A stretch of 64,000 bases of DNA from Sandaracinaceae bacterium (GTDB lineage Bacteria; Myxococcota_A; Polyangia; Polyangiales; Sandaracinaceae): contig JAVJQK010000115.1 in NCBI GenBank assembly GCA_040218145.1, forward strand, positions 23,452 through 87,451. The letters run 5' to 3'. Each line of letters opens with the position of its first letter. Positions within the stretch are counted from its first letter, which is position 1. A model generated the notes under the pieces. That model saw only the letters and a list, made by a program, of their open reading frames with translations, made no database searches and was not told the origin of the DNA. Below, one piece after another: positions 1-8,151 of the stretch. The position numbers and the translations under genes are program-made.

Positions 1-1
1 C

Positions 2-694
2 GCGCTCTGGGCAGCAGACCCGGAGCTTCGCGTGTTCGGGGCAGAGACCCACCGCTACGAGCTCCGCCCGACGCTCGGGGAGAACGACATCGCCCGTTTC
101 GAACGGGAGCGAGGTGTCGAGTTGCCGGCCGACTACCGTGCCTTCCTCGAGCAGATCGGGGACGGCGGGGCGGGGCCGCAGTACGGGCTCCGAACGCTCG
201 CGGACGCCACCCGCCGCCAGGACGTGGATCTGTCACGTGACTTCGTGTGGGAGCAGCGCGTCGAGCTCGACGGTCCTGCGAGCAGCCAGGTGGAGGCGTG
301 GTTGGAGGACCCCTGCGGTATTGCGACGATCTGCGACCACGGGTGCGGATACACCTCGTTTCTCGTCGTCCGGGGTCCGTCGCGAGGAACTGTCTGGGAC
401 GAGTGGGTCGCCGCCGACGGCCCGCTCACGCCGACCGGCCTCGACTTCGGGAGCTGGTATCTGGAATGGATCGAGTCGAAGCTGCGGACGATCGCGCGAG
501 CCCCTCGCACCGAAGCGGTGCGAGTCGGCATGCACCGTAGCGAGCTCCGAGCCCTCCTCGGCGAGGAGCGCGTTTGGGGGAGCGCTGGAGTCGAGGAGGG
601 GGAGACCCATGTCGGGTTCGACGACTGCCACGGGTCGTTCCTGCTGGGGTCCGACGGACGCGTGAAGAGGACCTACATCCGCTCGTTCTACTGA
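2..694 (+). CDS. SMI1/KNR4 (SUKH) family protein, 5' partial
   Basis: The frame is open to the window edge, so the true start probably lies upstream. A GTG at 32 exists, but residues encoded before it (LWAADPELRVFGA) read naturally into the domain. The core motif RFERERGVELPADYRAFLEQ followed by GDGGAGP is the N-terminal signature of SMI1/KNR4 proteins, whose members include immunity proteins of contact-dependent toxin systems and many solitary cytoplasmic proteins. The middle part (CDHGCGYTSFLVV, DEWVAADG) also fits. No toxin gene is visible on this side, so an immunity role cannot be argued from the window. Confidence 0.85.
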   Translation, partial: ALWAADPELRVFGAETHRYELRPTLGENDIARFERERGVELPADYRAFLEQIGDGGAGPQYGLRTLADATRRQDVDLSRDFVWEQRVELDGPASSQVEAWLEDPCGIATICDHGCGYTSFLVVRGPSRGTVWDEWVAADGPLTPTGLDFGSWYLEWIESKLRTIARAPRTEAVRVGMHRSELRALLGEERVWGSAGVEEGETHVGFDDCHGSFLLGSDGRVKRTYIRSFY

Positions 695-737
695 CCGACG
701 GTCGCGGCGGATGGGACCCCAGCCCGGATGGAGCACC

Positions 738-1403
738 TCAGCCCGCGACGCAGGTGTGCTCACCTTCGGTCGGGGAGGGCTCCGTCTCACCGGGGCACTG
801 AACCATGCACATCGAGGTGTCGCGGCACAGGACCGTGCAGTCCGCCTCACAGGTCACGGTGCAGGTCGCGCCCATCTCGCACTCGACGTCGCCCTCGTCG
901 GCCACCGTCACGGTGCAGGTGGCGTCGCTGCACAGCACGTCGCCGTCGCGGCCGCTCGTCACGGTGCAGGTCGCGCCCGAGTCGCAGTTGATGGTGTTGT
1001 CGGCGCCCATGGCCTCGAAGGCGCACATGGAGCCCATCTCGCAGTCGAGGTCGGCGTTGTCGCCCGCCGTCGTCACGTCACAGGTCGAGTTGGTGGAGCA
1101 GGCCACGTTCGTGTCCCCGAGCGCGTCGACGACGCAGTCGGCCATCGCGCCACAGTCGACGTCACACGCCTCCGTGCCGCAGTCGGTCGTGCAGGTGTTG
1201 CCTTCGCCGCAGGTGAGCTGACAGCCAGATCCTTCGAGCGCGCCGCAGCTGAGGCCGCAGTCGAAGCCGAGCGGGCAGAGGCAGCTGACCCCGGTGCACA
1301 TGCAGTCGGGGCCCGGGCAGGCGACGGGCTCGGTCGGTGTGGATTCGCCCGCGCAGGCGAGCAGAAGAAAGGAAAGGGAGAGAAGCGAGATCGTAGTCTT
1401 CAT
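738..1403 (-). CDS. Cys-rich secreted lipoprotein
   Basis: Encodes 221 aa from ATG at 1403. The start MKTTISLLSLSFLLLAC gives a typical lipoprotein signal peptide with lipobox LLAC (Cys17). The rest is a run of short Cys/Asp/Thr units (CTTDCGTEACDVDCGAMADC, CTVTSGRDGDVLC, CTVTCEADCTVLC) with about 34 cysteines, resembling a disulfide-stacked beta-solenoid as in other myxobacterial surface proteins. The reading frame stays open upstream to 1685, but only this Met is followed by a signal peptide. Function is unknown; an outer surface location is inferred from the signal. Confidence 0.8.
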   Translation of the reverse strand: MKTTISLLSLSFLLLACAGESTPTEPVACPGPDCMCTGVSCLCPLGFDCGLSCGALEGSGCQLTCGEGNTCTTDCGTEACDVDCGAMADCVVDALGDTNVACSTNSTCDVTTAGDNADLDCEMGSMCAFEAMGADNTINCDSGATCTVTSGRDGDVLCSDATCTVTVADEGDVECEMGATCTVTCEADCTVLCRDTSMCMVQCPGETEPSPTEGEHTCVAG

Positions 1404-1435
1404 GCCCCGTGGGTCACGCCAGGCCCTCGCGCTGA

Positions 1436-1978
1436 TTAACAAGAATCGCCGTCGAGGCAGATCAGGTCCGAAGGTCGAGTCGGGTAGGTACAGCAGGCGC
1501 GGAAGCACGAAGCGCAGTCCGTGGCGGGAACGAAGGGCGTGCAGGTGCCGTCGACGCAGATCTGATTCGCCCCACAAGGGCGCCCACACTCGCCGCAGTG
1601 CAGCGGGTGGGTCGTCACGTCGACGCATCCACCGAGGCAAGCGCTCCCTGTGCTGCACGAATCGACGCACACACCCCCCTGGCACAAGGCCGGGCAGTCG
1701 ATGTCCGCGACGCCGCAGTGGTCGCCGTCTGCGCTGATGTCGACGCAGTCGGGCCCGACCCGGACCAGCCCCTGGCGGCAGACGCAGGCGCCGTCGATGC
1801 AGTACTCGTCGTCTTCACAGTGCGTCTCCGTCGCCCCGCAGGACTCGGGGTCCCGCAGGCCGATGGGCGAGACCGTTCCCGCGTCCCCGCCGGGGGCGCA
1901 GCCGTCGCAGCGCTCGAAGAGCTCGACCTGCTGCTGCCCACACCCGGCGAGGAGCGCGGCGAGGAGGAGGGCGCGCAT
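1436..1978 (-). CDS. Cys-rich lipoprotein, last gene of sigma/FecR operon
   Basis: 180 aa from ATG at 1978, sharing one base with the TGA of the FecR-like gene upstream (TGATG). MRALLLAALLAGC is a short lipoprotein signal with lipobox LAGC. The mature part carries EGF-like or dickkopf-like Cys spacing (HCEDDEYCIDGACVC, HCGECGRPCGANQICVDGTC), a style common in myxobacterial surface lipoproteins. Coupling to the sigma factor and FecR genes suggests it is made with them. The longer open frame continuing to 2914 is antisense or out-of-frame noise inside the FecR gene. Confidence 0.8.
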   Translation of the reverse strand: MRALLLAALLAGCGQQQVELFERCDGCAPGGDAGTVSPIGLRDPESCGATETHCEDDEYCIDGACVCRQGLVRVGPDCVDISADGDHCGVADIDCPALCQGGVCVDSCSTGSACLGGCVDVTTHPLHCGECGRPCGANQICVDGTCTPFVPATDCASCFRACCTYPTRPSDLICLDGDSC

Positions 1979-3300
1979 CACTCCTCGAGGCTCGCCGCGG
2001 CGCGCGCCTGGGGGGAGTCGGGGTACAGCCGGCGCAGCTGCTCGAGCGCGGCCTCCATGGCCCGAGCGTGTCCTCGGCGCCGCTCGGCGTCCGCTTCGAT
2101 CCAGAGCGCCTCCGCGCCGAACCGGCTCCGAGGGAAACGGCGACGCTGGGCGCGGACCGCGCGCACCGCGCGCTCGGGGTCGCCGCCGCGTAACTCGAGA
2201 CGCGCGAGACGTATCCACGCCGCCTCGGCCAGGCTCCCCCGCCCGGCGCCGACACGTCGGAAGAGCCCCCGCGCGCGCTCGTGCTCGCCAGCGCGCCAGC
2301 GTGCCTCCGCCGTGGCCAGGAGCGCTCGCGGATCGTCCGTCTCCCCGTGGGTGGAGGTCTCGCGAGCGGGTCGCGCTCGGCCCCGGGCCGCGACCGAGGT
2401 CGGCTCGTCGATTCGCGTCGCCGTCGCCTCGTCGGTGGCGGTCTCGTCGTCCGTGTCGCTGGCGACCTCGTCGCTGGCGGCCTCGTCGTCGCTGACGGCC
2501 TCGTCGCTGGCAGCCTCGTCGTCGCTGGCGGGTTCGACGGGGCTGCGCTCGAGCGGGCCGGCCGCGAGCCGCTGCCCACGCGTCCAGCGCTCGCCAGCGT
2601 ACAGGTGGATCTCGCGCTCCTCGGGCGCGCGCACGACGACGTGGCCCTCGTCGACGTGCACCTCTACATGGTCGCCCGCTCGCACGACGGTGAACCGCGT
2701 GCCGCGGACCTCGACCGTCACCTCCCCCGCGCGGACCCGGAGCGCTCCCTGTCCGAGGTCGCGGGCGTGCACCGACACCCGGCCCGAAGCCAGCTCCAGC
2801 TCGGTCATGCAGCCGTCGGGCGCTCGCATCGAGAGATCGCCCTCTACCGTCGCCACGCCGCGCTGGCCGAGCGCCAGCCGACCGTCCCGCGCGATGCCCT
2901 CGGCCGGGCTCCACGACTCACAGACGCGCGCGGCGCGCGGCGCGCTCGGCTCACTGGCCGCCGCGACCCAGAGCACCAGCGCGGCCGCCGCCGCGAGGGG
3001 GATGGCCAGGAGCGCGACACGCCCGCCCCGCCGCCGTCGAGCCAGCGCGGGGCCCTCCAGCTCCACGCGATCGAGGATCCTCGCCCGCGCCGCGTCGTCG
3101 AGCCGCGGCGCCCCCTCCTCCGCGAGGTCCTGCAGGCGGTCGCGAAGCTCCTCCGCGTCCATCCCGTTCGCGACGAGCGCCGGGCCGCGCTCGAGCACGG
3201 CGTCGAGGACCCGCTCTCGCGCCGGGGACTCGAGCCGAGGCTCGGCCTCCTCCGCCAGGGAGCCGAGCCGTCGCCGCAGCTCTTCGTCGGAGAGGCTCAC
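1978..3300 (-). CDS. FecR-domain, TPR-containing membrane protein (putative anti-sigma factor)
   Basis: 440 aa from GTG at 3300; the start overlaps the sigma-factor stop (GTGA). Order of parts: a duplicated 45-residue helical module (residues about 5-43 and 48-86, both with the pattern LAEE..PRL...AR.R.LD), an Arg-rich stretch, one membrane helix (about 94-113), a FecR domain (GDLSMRAPDG to HVDEGHVVVRAPEE), an acidic repetitive linker of SDDEAASDEA type, and C-terminal TPR-like helices ending in YPDSPQARAA. FecR proteins transmit periplasmic signals to cytoplasmic sigma factors. The duplicated N-terminal module is the likely sigma-binding part (inference). Confidence 0.85.
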   Translation of the reverse strand: MSLSDEELRRRLGSLAEEAEPRLESPARERVLDAVLERGPALVANGMDAEELRDRLQDLAEEGAPRLDDAARARILDRVELEGPALARRRRGGRVALLAIPLAAAAALVLWVAAASEPSAPRAARVCESWSPAEGIARDGRLALGQRGVATVEGDLSMRAPDGCMTELELASGRVSVHARDLGQGALRVRAGEVTVEVRGTRFTVVRAGDHVEVHVDEGHVVVRAPEEREIHLYAGERWTRGQRLAAGPLERSPVEPASDDEAASDEAVSDDEAASDEVASDTDDETATDEATATRIDEPTSVAARGRARPARETSTHGETDDPRALLATAEARWRAGEHERARGLFRRVGAGRGSLAEAAWIRLARLELRGGDPERAVRAVRAQRRRFPRSRFGAEALWIEADAERRRGHARAMEAALEQLRRLYPDSPQARAAASLEE

Positions 3301-3938
3301 GGCTCCCCCAGGAGCGAACGGACGACGGGGTTCGCCATGAGCTCGTGACGCGCGTGGTAGATGCGCGAGCGGACGGTGTGCGGCTTGCTGTCGGTGAGCT
3401 CCGCGATCTCCTCCGGGCTCATCCCGTCGAGGGCCCAGAGCGTGAACGCGATGCGCTTCTTCGCGGTGAGCGCGTCGAGGGCGCGGTGCAGGCCTTCGAG
3501 CCGCTCCCGCGAAGAGGCCGCGTGCTCCGGGCTCTCCTCCGAGCCCACGAGCTCGAGCGGCATCGGGGCGCGTCGGCGCTGGTAGGCGCTCGGTCGCAAG
3601 GCCCGCCGCGCGACGCGCACGGTGATCCCGCCGACGAAGGTGGAGAACCGGCTCTCCTCACGGAAGGAGGGCAGGGCCCGACAGAGCTCCAGGAAGACGT
3701 TCTGGACCAGATCCTCGAAGTCGGGGCGCGGACCGAGCATGCGGCCGAGCAGGCGCTCGACGCGGGGCAGCTCCCCCTCGGCCAGAGCCCTCAGGGCGTG
3801 GCCGTCCCCTCCCTTCGCCCGGCGGACGAGATCCAGCTCGGAGCCGGCGAGGGCGAGGGGGTCGCGTGAAGCGGAGGCCACGTCGGTGGGTCGCACGACC
3901 CCCGCCAGATGATTAATCGAATCGTCACGCGCGCTCAT
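3297..3938 (-). CDS. RNA polymerase ECF-type sigma factor
   Basis: 213 aa from ATG at 3938, inside an ATGA overlap with the upstream gene. Region 2 lies at about residues 52-115 (DFEDLVQNVFLELCRALPSF). Region 4 lies at about 150-205 with a helix-turn-helix (MSPEEIAELTDSKPHTVRSR). An N-terminal extension of about 40 residues precedes region 2. Its position between an envelope protein gene and the FecR-like membrane protein suggests cell-envelope signalling with the downstream gene as its regulator. An apparent much longer frame extending to 6404 is an artefact of GC-rich antisense coding. Confidence 0.9.
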   Translation of the reverse strand: MSARDDSINHLAGVVRPTDVASASRDPLALAGSELDLVRRAKGGDGHALRALAEGELPRVERLLGRMLGPRPDFEDLVQNVFLELCRALPSFREESRFSTFVGGITVRVARRALRPSAYQRRRAPMPLELVGSEESPEHAASSRERLEGLHRALDALTAKKRIAFTLWALDGMSPEEIAELTDSKPHTVRSRIYHARHELMANPVVRSLLGEP

Positions 3939-4948
3939 TCGAACCGCCAGGCCAGCCCCAGGCGGCCGGCCAGGCGCAGGGTCGACTCGTCGAGCAGGGG
4001 CTCTCCGAACGCGGTGAAGACGACGGGGGCCGGCAGCACGTCCACCCCCAGCTCCAGCGTCACCTCGAGGCCCTCCACCAGCGGCTGTCGCGCCTCGGCG
4101 GAGATCCCGGCGAACCACCCGGCTCGCACGGCCTCGGCGCTCTCCCCCGTCTCCCGTGTGCCCTGGCCGAGGATGGCCGCGCCGCCTCCGCGGAGGTGCC
4201 CCATGAGGCGGGTGCGCACGGGCCCCACGTCGCCGCCGAAGCTCAGCCGCAGGCCCACGTCGTAGCGCTGGTAGCGACCCTCGATCGCGCTCGTCTGTCC
4301 GCGCGTGACGAAGACGCCCGCGCCGGACGCGAAGAAGCCGCCACCGATCACGAAGCGCTCGCCGGGCGGCGTCGCGACGAGCTCCACGAAGAGCGCGGGC
4401 TGAACGAGCCAGGGGGCGCCGCCCTCGGTCGAGAGCCAGGCCTCCACGCCCACGCCGACGGTGAACGCGAGGGGGACGGCTGCGGACGTCGGCGCAGCAT
4501 CGGACGGGACTTCGCTGACGAGGTCGGGCGCTTCGGCCTCGGTCGTCGGCTCGGCCACGCCCAGGGTCGCGCCCACGGTCTCGGGATCCCCTCCCGCCCG
4601 CGCCACCTCGAGGAGCTCGGTGGCCACGAGGGCGAGCGCGTAGCCGTCGTCCTCGGGCGCGTCGAAGCGGCGCTCGAGCACGGCGTCGTCCCTGCGGCGC
4701 CACACGCGGATCAGCGGGGTGTCGGTGTCGATGGTGACGAGCAGCGCGACGCCGTCGGGCGGCGGATCGGGGATCGTCGAGTAGCGGCGCTCGTCCGGCA
4801 GCCCGACGAAGCTCGCGAACGCGTCGGCCGCGACGACGCTGCGCTCCCCCCACGACACCAGCGCGACGTCGCTCCCTTGCGCCTCCGCGACGCCGGCGAC
4901 CCCGGCGATGAGCGTCACCAAGACGACGAGATGGGACCCTCTCCTCAC
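3935..4948 (-). CDS. Secreted or outer-membrane protein, first gene of sigma operon
   Basis: 337 aa from GTG at 4948. Residues 1-23 (MRRGSHLVVLVTLIAGVAGVAEA) form a signal peptide cleaved after AEA. The C-terminal half alternates hydrophobic and polar residues, with glycine-rich strands and a final LRLAGRLGLAWRFE ending in an aromatic/acidic pair, consistent with an outer-membrane beta-barrel of about eight strands. The N-terminal half has a soluble alpha/beta segment (VALLVTIDTDTPLIRVWRR). It is coupled by ATGA to the sigma-factor gene, so it may be a sensor or a target of that system. No close named family is recognised. Confidence 0.7.
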   Translation of the reverse strand: MRRGSHLVVLVTLIAGVAGVAEAQGSDVALVSWGERSVVAADAFASFVGLPDERRYSTIPDPPPDGVALLVTIDTDTPLIRVWRRRDDAVLERRFDAPEDDGYALALVATELLEVARAGGDPETVGATLGVAEPTTEAEAPDLVSEVPSDAAPTSAAVPLAFTVGVGVEAWLSTEGGAPWLVQPALFVELVATPPGERFVIGGGFFASGAGVFVTRGQTSAIEGRYQRYDVGLRLSFGGDVGPVRTRLMGHLRGGGAAILGQGTRETGESAEAVRAGWFAGISAEARQPLVEGLEVTLELGVDVLPAPVVFTAFGEPLLDESTLRLAGRLGLAWRFE

Positions 4949-4956
4949 GTGACCGA

Positions 4957-4962
4957 AGGATA
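4957..4962 (-). promoter_or_regulatory. -10-like TATCCT close to start of 4948 gene
   Basis: TATCCT on the minus strand ends 8 nt before the GTG at 4948. With initiation 6-8 nt downstream the transcript would have almost no leader. No convincing -35 or Shine-Dalgarno is seen. One of a series in this window. Confidence 0.5.
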
Positions 4963-4996
4963 GCGCGGCGTCTCGATGCGGCCGCCCGGCGGTGCT

Positions 4997-6448
4997 CTAG
5001 TGAGCGCGGTGGCCGTCGGGGTCGCCCTGGCGCAGCGCCTCGGCGAGCTCGGGGCCGCCTTCGCCGAGCAGTCGCGCCGTCTTGCCCGCGAGGTGCTGGA
5101 GGCGATCGATGAAGCGGTGGTCGTGCTCGGCCGTCTCGAGGTGCGCGATCTCGTGGAGCACGACGCCGAGGGTCTGGGCGTCGAGGATGTCCTCGAAGCG
5201 CAGCGGGCCGCGCACGTTGAAGGAGATCTCGCGCTTGTCGACGTCGGTGACCGCGTCCTCGAGCAGGCCCGCGTCGCCCGGGTCTCGCGCGAAGAAGCGC
5301 ACCTTGACGACGCGGCCGGCCACCGCGCGGGCCAGCCAGCGCACGGCGTCCGCGAAGCGCCGCTGCGTCTCGTCCGGCTCGACGTCCTCGCCGCCGAACT
5401 CGCTCGAGCGCCGGCGCACGTAGTCGTCCGACGTCTCGAGCACGCGGCTGAGCGACATGTAGGCGCCGTGCGAGATCACCGACGCGTCGACGATGTGCGC
5501 GCCGAGCTGTCGGGCGCGGTCGTTGGCGCGGCGGGTCCCGCCGAGCACGGAGCCGCGCGGGAACACGCGCGAGACGTAGGCGTCGAGCAGCGCCGGCGTG
5601 AGCGGCCAGCCCGCGATGACCTCGTGCACCCAGTCGGAGCGCAGGTCGTTGCGGTCCAGGTAGCTGTGGATCATCGCCTCGAGCAGCGCGGCCTTCACGG
5701 CGAGCTTGTAGCGGTCGGGCACCGCGTCGCGCCCCTCGCCGAGCGGCACCCGCTGCGCCACGTCGACGTGCCAGGGCAGGTTCCACGCCTCGACCGGCAG
5801 GCCCATCTCGAAGAGGTGCGCCTGCTCTCCGCGCCGAGGCGTGTAGATGGAGAGCGTCGTGTTGCCCATCGCCGCGCGCTCCACGCCGTCGGCGATGATC
5901 ACCGTCTCCAAGTGACAGGAGCTCAGCGTCAGCACCGAGCGCGGCCGGCGCACCTGACGCGAGGCGACCTTGAGCGTGGTGCCCTTCGGCGGGATGCAGA
6001 GGCGGAGCATGCGCTTGGCCTCGACGAGCTCCTCGTCCGCGAAGCGCCGGCCGAGCACCAGCCGCGTGCCGCGCGCCCGCTCGTTCTCGCGTGATCGGCG
6101 GCCCTCCTCGGAGAATTCGACCGTGGTGCCGACCGTCTCGACGGTGGCCCGGTCCATGCCCGCGAGCAGCTCCTTCAGCCCGCGCCCCATGCGACCGCGG
6201 CGCGTCGGGTCGTCGGGCTTGTCGCTGAGGAAGATCGTGTACACGAGCCGCTCGTCGCCGATGCCCCCCTCGGCGTCGTCCTCGACCACCACCTGCTCGT
6301 CGCCCAGCTCCACCGTGACCTGACCGGCGCGCTCGTCGAAGGCGTTCTGGAGCGCCTCGAGCATCAGCCGCCCGAGTGGACGGGACGCGCTGAGCCGCCG
6401 CCATCCGTCGTCGGCCACCTCGAACCAGCGCTTTGCCGCGTCGCTCAC
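4997..6448 (-). CDS. GHKL-type ATPase fused to HExxH metallopeptidase-like domain
   Basis: 483 aa from GTG at 6448, preceded by GAGGGA at a good distance. The N-terminal part has the ATP-binding layout of Hsp90/histidine-kinase/MutL ATPases: an N-box LMLEALQNAFDE (Glu31, Asn35), Asp-rich VVVEDDAEGGIGD near 54-65, glycine motif RRGRMGRGLKE (84-93) and a late RGTRLVLG. The C-terminal part contains VVLHEIAHLETAEHDHRF (His432, Glu433, His436, with His442 or His444 as a third ligand), the zincin pattern seen in SprT/YgjP-like peptidases. ATP-driven metalloprotease or stress-repair function is inference. I know no standard name for this combination. Confidence 0.8.
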   Translation of the reverse strand: MSDAAKRWFEVADDGWRRLSASRPLGRLMLEALQNAFDERAGQVTVELGDEQVVVEDDAEGGIGDERLVYTIFLSDKPDDPTRRGRMGRGLKELLAGMDRATVETVGTTVEFSEEGRRSRENERARGTRLVLGRRFADEELVEAKRMLRLCIPPKGTTLKVASRQVRRPRSVLTLSSCHLETVIIADGVERAAMGNTTLSIYTPRRGEQAHLFEMGLPVEAWNLPWHVDVAQRVPLGEGRDAVPDRYKLAVKAALLEAMIHSYLDRNDLRSDWVHEVIAGWPLTPALLDAYVSRVFPRGSVLGGTRRANDRARQLGAHIVDASVISHGAYMSLSRVLETSDDYVRRRSSEFGGEDVEPDETQRRFADAVRWLARAVAGRVVKVRFFARDPGDAGLLEDAVTDVDKREISFNVRGPLRFEDILDAQTLGVVLHEIAHLETAEHDHRFIDRLQHLAGKTARLLGEGGPELAEALRQGDPDGHRAH

Positions 6449-6480
6449 CGTTCCCTCGTTCCCCAGGTTCGCGCCCGCGG

Positions 6481-6486
6481 AGTATA
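6481..6486 (-). promoter_or_regulatory. -10-like TATACT upstream of GHKL-peptidase gene
   Basis: On the minus strand TATACT lies about 33 nt before the GTG at 6448. The intervening leader contains the GAGGGA ribosome-binding site, so this gene appears to have an ordinary leadered transcript. Confidence 0.45.
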
Positions 6487-6526
6487 GGCCATCGACCGCC
6501 GCGCCACGACGGCCCTTGGGTGAAGG

Positions 6527-6546
6527 ATACGGCGGGTTTGCCGTAT
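6527..6546. promoter_or_regulatory. Inverted repeat ATACGGC-N6-GCCGTAT
   Basis: A perfect 7-bp inverted repeat with a 6-nt centre sits between the divergent starts at 6448 (-) and 6669 (+). It could be an operator for either gene or an RNA hairpin; there is no T run to make it a terminator. Confidence 0.3.
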
Positions 6547-6668
6547 GGTTGCGTTCAGGACGTCGCTCCGGCGACAATGCAGAGCTTGCTGAAGAGAGGC
6601 GTGGCGTCAGGGGCATCAGTCGACCGGGTGGGGGTCGTGCGCCTGAGGTTCCGTCCAGAGGGAGAATG

Positions 6669-7214
6669 ATGGCCGCGTCGAGTGACCAGGTGATCTGCCA
6701 CGTCTGCGGATTCAAGAACCCCGGGGACGCCGAGCGTTGCGTCTCGTGCGGTGCGAAGCTCGAAGAGCTCTCCGGGGCCTACAGCGCCGACGAAGAGGCA
6801 CGGAAGAAGAACCAGCAGGAGGGGTTCGACATCAAGTGGGCGCTCGTCGCCTTCGTCGTCTACCTCGTCCTGCAGGCGGTGGTGCTCGTGCTGCTGCCGA
6901 TGGTCATCGACGCGTACGACCCGCAGGGCTTCTCGGCCCTGATGGTCTCGGTCGCGGTCTGGTGCGTCGGCGGCGTCATCGTCGGCTTCTTGTCGCCGGG
7001 GAAGACCTTCCTCGAGCCCGCGGTCGGCGCGCTCGTCGCCGTCGTGCCCACGGTCTGGTGGCTGGTGAACACCACGCCGAGCGCCCCCGAGCACCTCGGG
7101 GGCGGCTTCCAGCTGACCATGCCCGCCTACGTCATCGGTGGGCTGCTGGGCGGCATGATCTCGCTCTTCGGCGCGTTCGTCGGCGAGAAGATCCAGGACG
7201 CCAAGAACCGCTGA
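6669..7214 (+). CDS. Zinc-ribbon membrane protein
   Basis: 181 aa. Two in-frame ATGs occur at 6666 and 6669; the AGAGGGA ribosome-binding site is better spaced for 6669. The N-terminus has a zinc ribbon, CHVC (Cys10, Cys13) and CVSC (Cys24, Cys27). It is followed by a charged linker and four hydrophobic segments (starting near WALVAFVVYLVLQ, SALMVSVAVW, EPAVGALVAVVPT and YVIGGLLGGMISLF). This is the common architecture of small bacterial zinc-ribbon/TM proteins of unknown function, with the ribbon in the cytoplasm and the rest in the inner membrane. Confidence 0.8.
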   Translation: MAASSDQVICHVCGFKNPGDAERCVSCGAKLEELSGAYSADEEARKKNQQEGFDIKWALVAFVVYLVLQAVVLVLLPMVIDAYDPQGFSALMVSVAVWCVGGVIVGFLSPGKTFLEPAVGALVAVVPTVWWLVNTTPSAPEHLGGGFQLTMPAYVIGGLLGGMISLFGAFVGEKIQDAKNR

Positions 7215-7236
7215 GGCTCGAGGCGTCCCGGGCCGC

Positions 7237-8037
7237 TCACTCGGCGCGGACCGCGCTGAAGCCCGTCGTGAACTTCAGGCTCGCGGCGAGGACGAGCGCC
7301 TGCAGCTCCTCGTCGCCCCCGGCGTCGTCCGCCCAGAGGCAGCCGCCGCCGTAAGCCGCGACGACCTCTCCGTTGCGCATCTCCTCGGCGTACCAGTCCT
7401 CGGTCTCCTCCGAGCCGGTGCTGGTGAGGTCGGCGTGTGCGCTCGAGACGCCGAGCAGCACGCAGTTGACGCCGTTGGTCGCGATGCTGCCGCCGAGCAG
7501 CAGGTCGAAGCTCGCCCCGGCCTCGTCGATCAGGCCGAAGGTGTCGCGGTCGACGGTGGTGATCTCTCCGTCGCAGATCTGCTCGCACTCCGGGTTCAGC
7601 GTGTTGGCGCCGCACTCGCTCGGGTCGGGATCACGCATGGTGCCCATGCACTCCTGCTGCGGGATCGTGACCCACATGCGGTGCGGATACTCCGGCTCGC
7701 GCTGCGAGACGCTCACCCGGTCCGGCCACGCCTCGCTCGGGCAGACGATCTCGGGTCGGCTGCAGTCCAGGGTGAAGGGGATCAGGTAGCCGCCGTGCTC
7801 GACCATGACCGTGCCGCCCTCCTCGGGGAGCGTCGCGTCATAGGTCGCGCCGCCGATGCCGATCTCCACGTGGAGCGCGTCGTCGTAGGTGACCGCCCAG
7901 TCTCCCTCTACGTCGGGCGTCGGAGTCATCGACGTGAGCGGTCCGCCACATCCCCCGCCGCGCGCTCCCATCATCATGGGCGCCAGCAGCGCCGCGCCCA
8001 CCCACACGAGCTTCATTCGCGATCTCATCATCATCAC
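7237..8037 (-). CDS. Secreted protein of unknown function
   Basis: 266 aa beginning MMMMRSRMKLVWVGAALLA. The leader contains TTGGAGGTG, which fits the first ATG best, though Met8 is possible. A signal peptide is followed by GARGGGCGGP, perhaps a lipid-attachment Cys. The mature region holds about ten cysteines, for example QQECMGTMRDPDPSEC and NPECEQICDGE, and a beta-rich start (VEGDWAVTYDDALHVEIG) as in lipocalin-like or calycin-like myxobacterial secreted proteins. No known catalytic motif is seen. Confidence 0.7.
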   Translation of the reverse strand: MMMMRSRMKLVWVGAALLAPMMMGARGGGCGGPLTSMTPTPDVEGDWAVTYDDALHVEIGIGGATYDATLPEEGGTVMVEHGGYLIPFTLDCSRPEIVCPSEAWPDRVSVSQREPEYPHRMWVTIPQQECMGTMRDPDPSECGANTLNPECEQICDGEITTVDRDTFGLIDEAGASFDLLLGGSIATNGVNCVLLGVSSAHADLTSTGSEETEDWYAEEMRNGEVVAAYGGGCLWADDAGGDEELQALVLAASLKFTTGFSAVRAE

Positions 8038-8084
8038 ACCTCCAAGGCGATCCCCCGACCCGCAGGGACCGTGCCGAGACTTCG

Positions 8085-8104
8085 AGATAGTGATATCTCT
8101 ATCT
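8085..8104. promoter_or_regulatory. Near-perfect 20-bp palindrome upstream of 8037 gene
   Basis: AGATAGTGATATCTCTATCT is symmetric except for one base pair and is strikingly AT-rich for this genome. It lies about 50-65 bp before the start of the minus-strand gene at 8037, where a promoter would be expected, so an operator for a dimeric repressor is likely (inference). Confidence 0.5.
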
Positions 8105-8151
8105 GGCCGGAGATGGAAGTGTGAACACCGGTATCCAGTCGTGATTCTTGG

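Noticed and set aside
738..1685. N-terminal extension of the Cys-rich lipoprotein upstream of 1403
   Set aside because: The extension is Arg-rich with no domain, and the signal peptide begins at the Met at 1403.
2440..2560. Short repeated CTCGTCGTCGCTG-like units that could suggest an array or CRISPR
   Set aside because: They are codon-level repeats encoding the acidic SDDEAASDEA linker of the FecR protein; no spacers are present.
3297..6404. A 1035-aa open frame on the minus strand covering the sigma factor and beyond
   Set aside because: Only the last 213 codons (3297-3938) match a sigma factor. The rest is Arg/Ala-rich noise antisense or out of frame to the GHKL and envelope genes.
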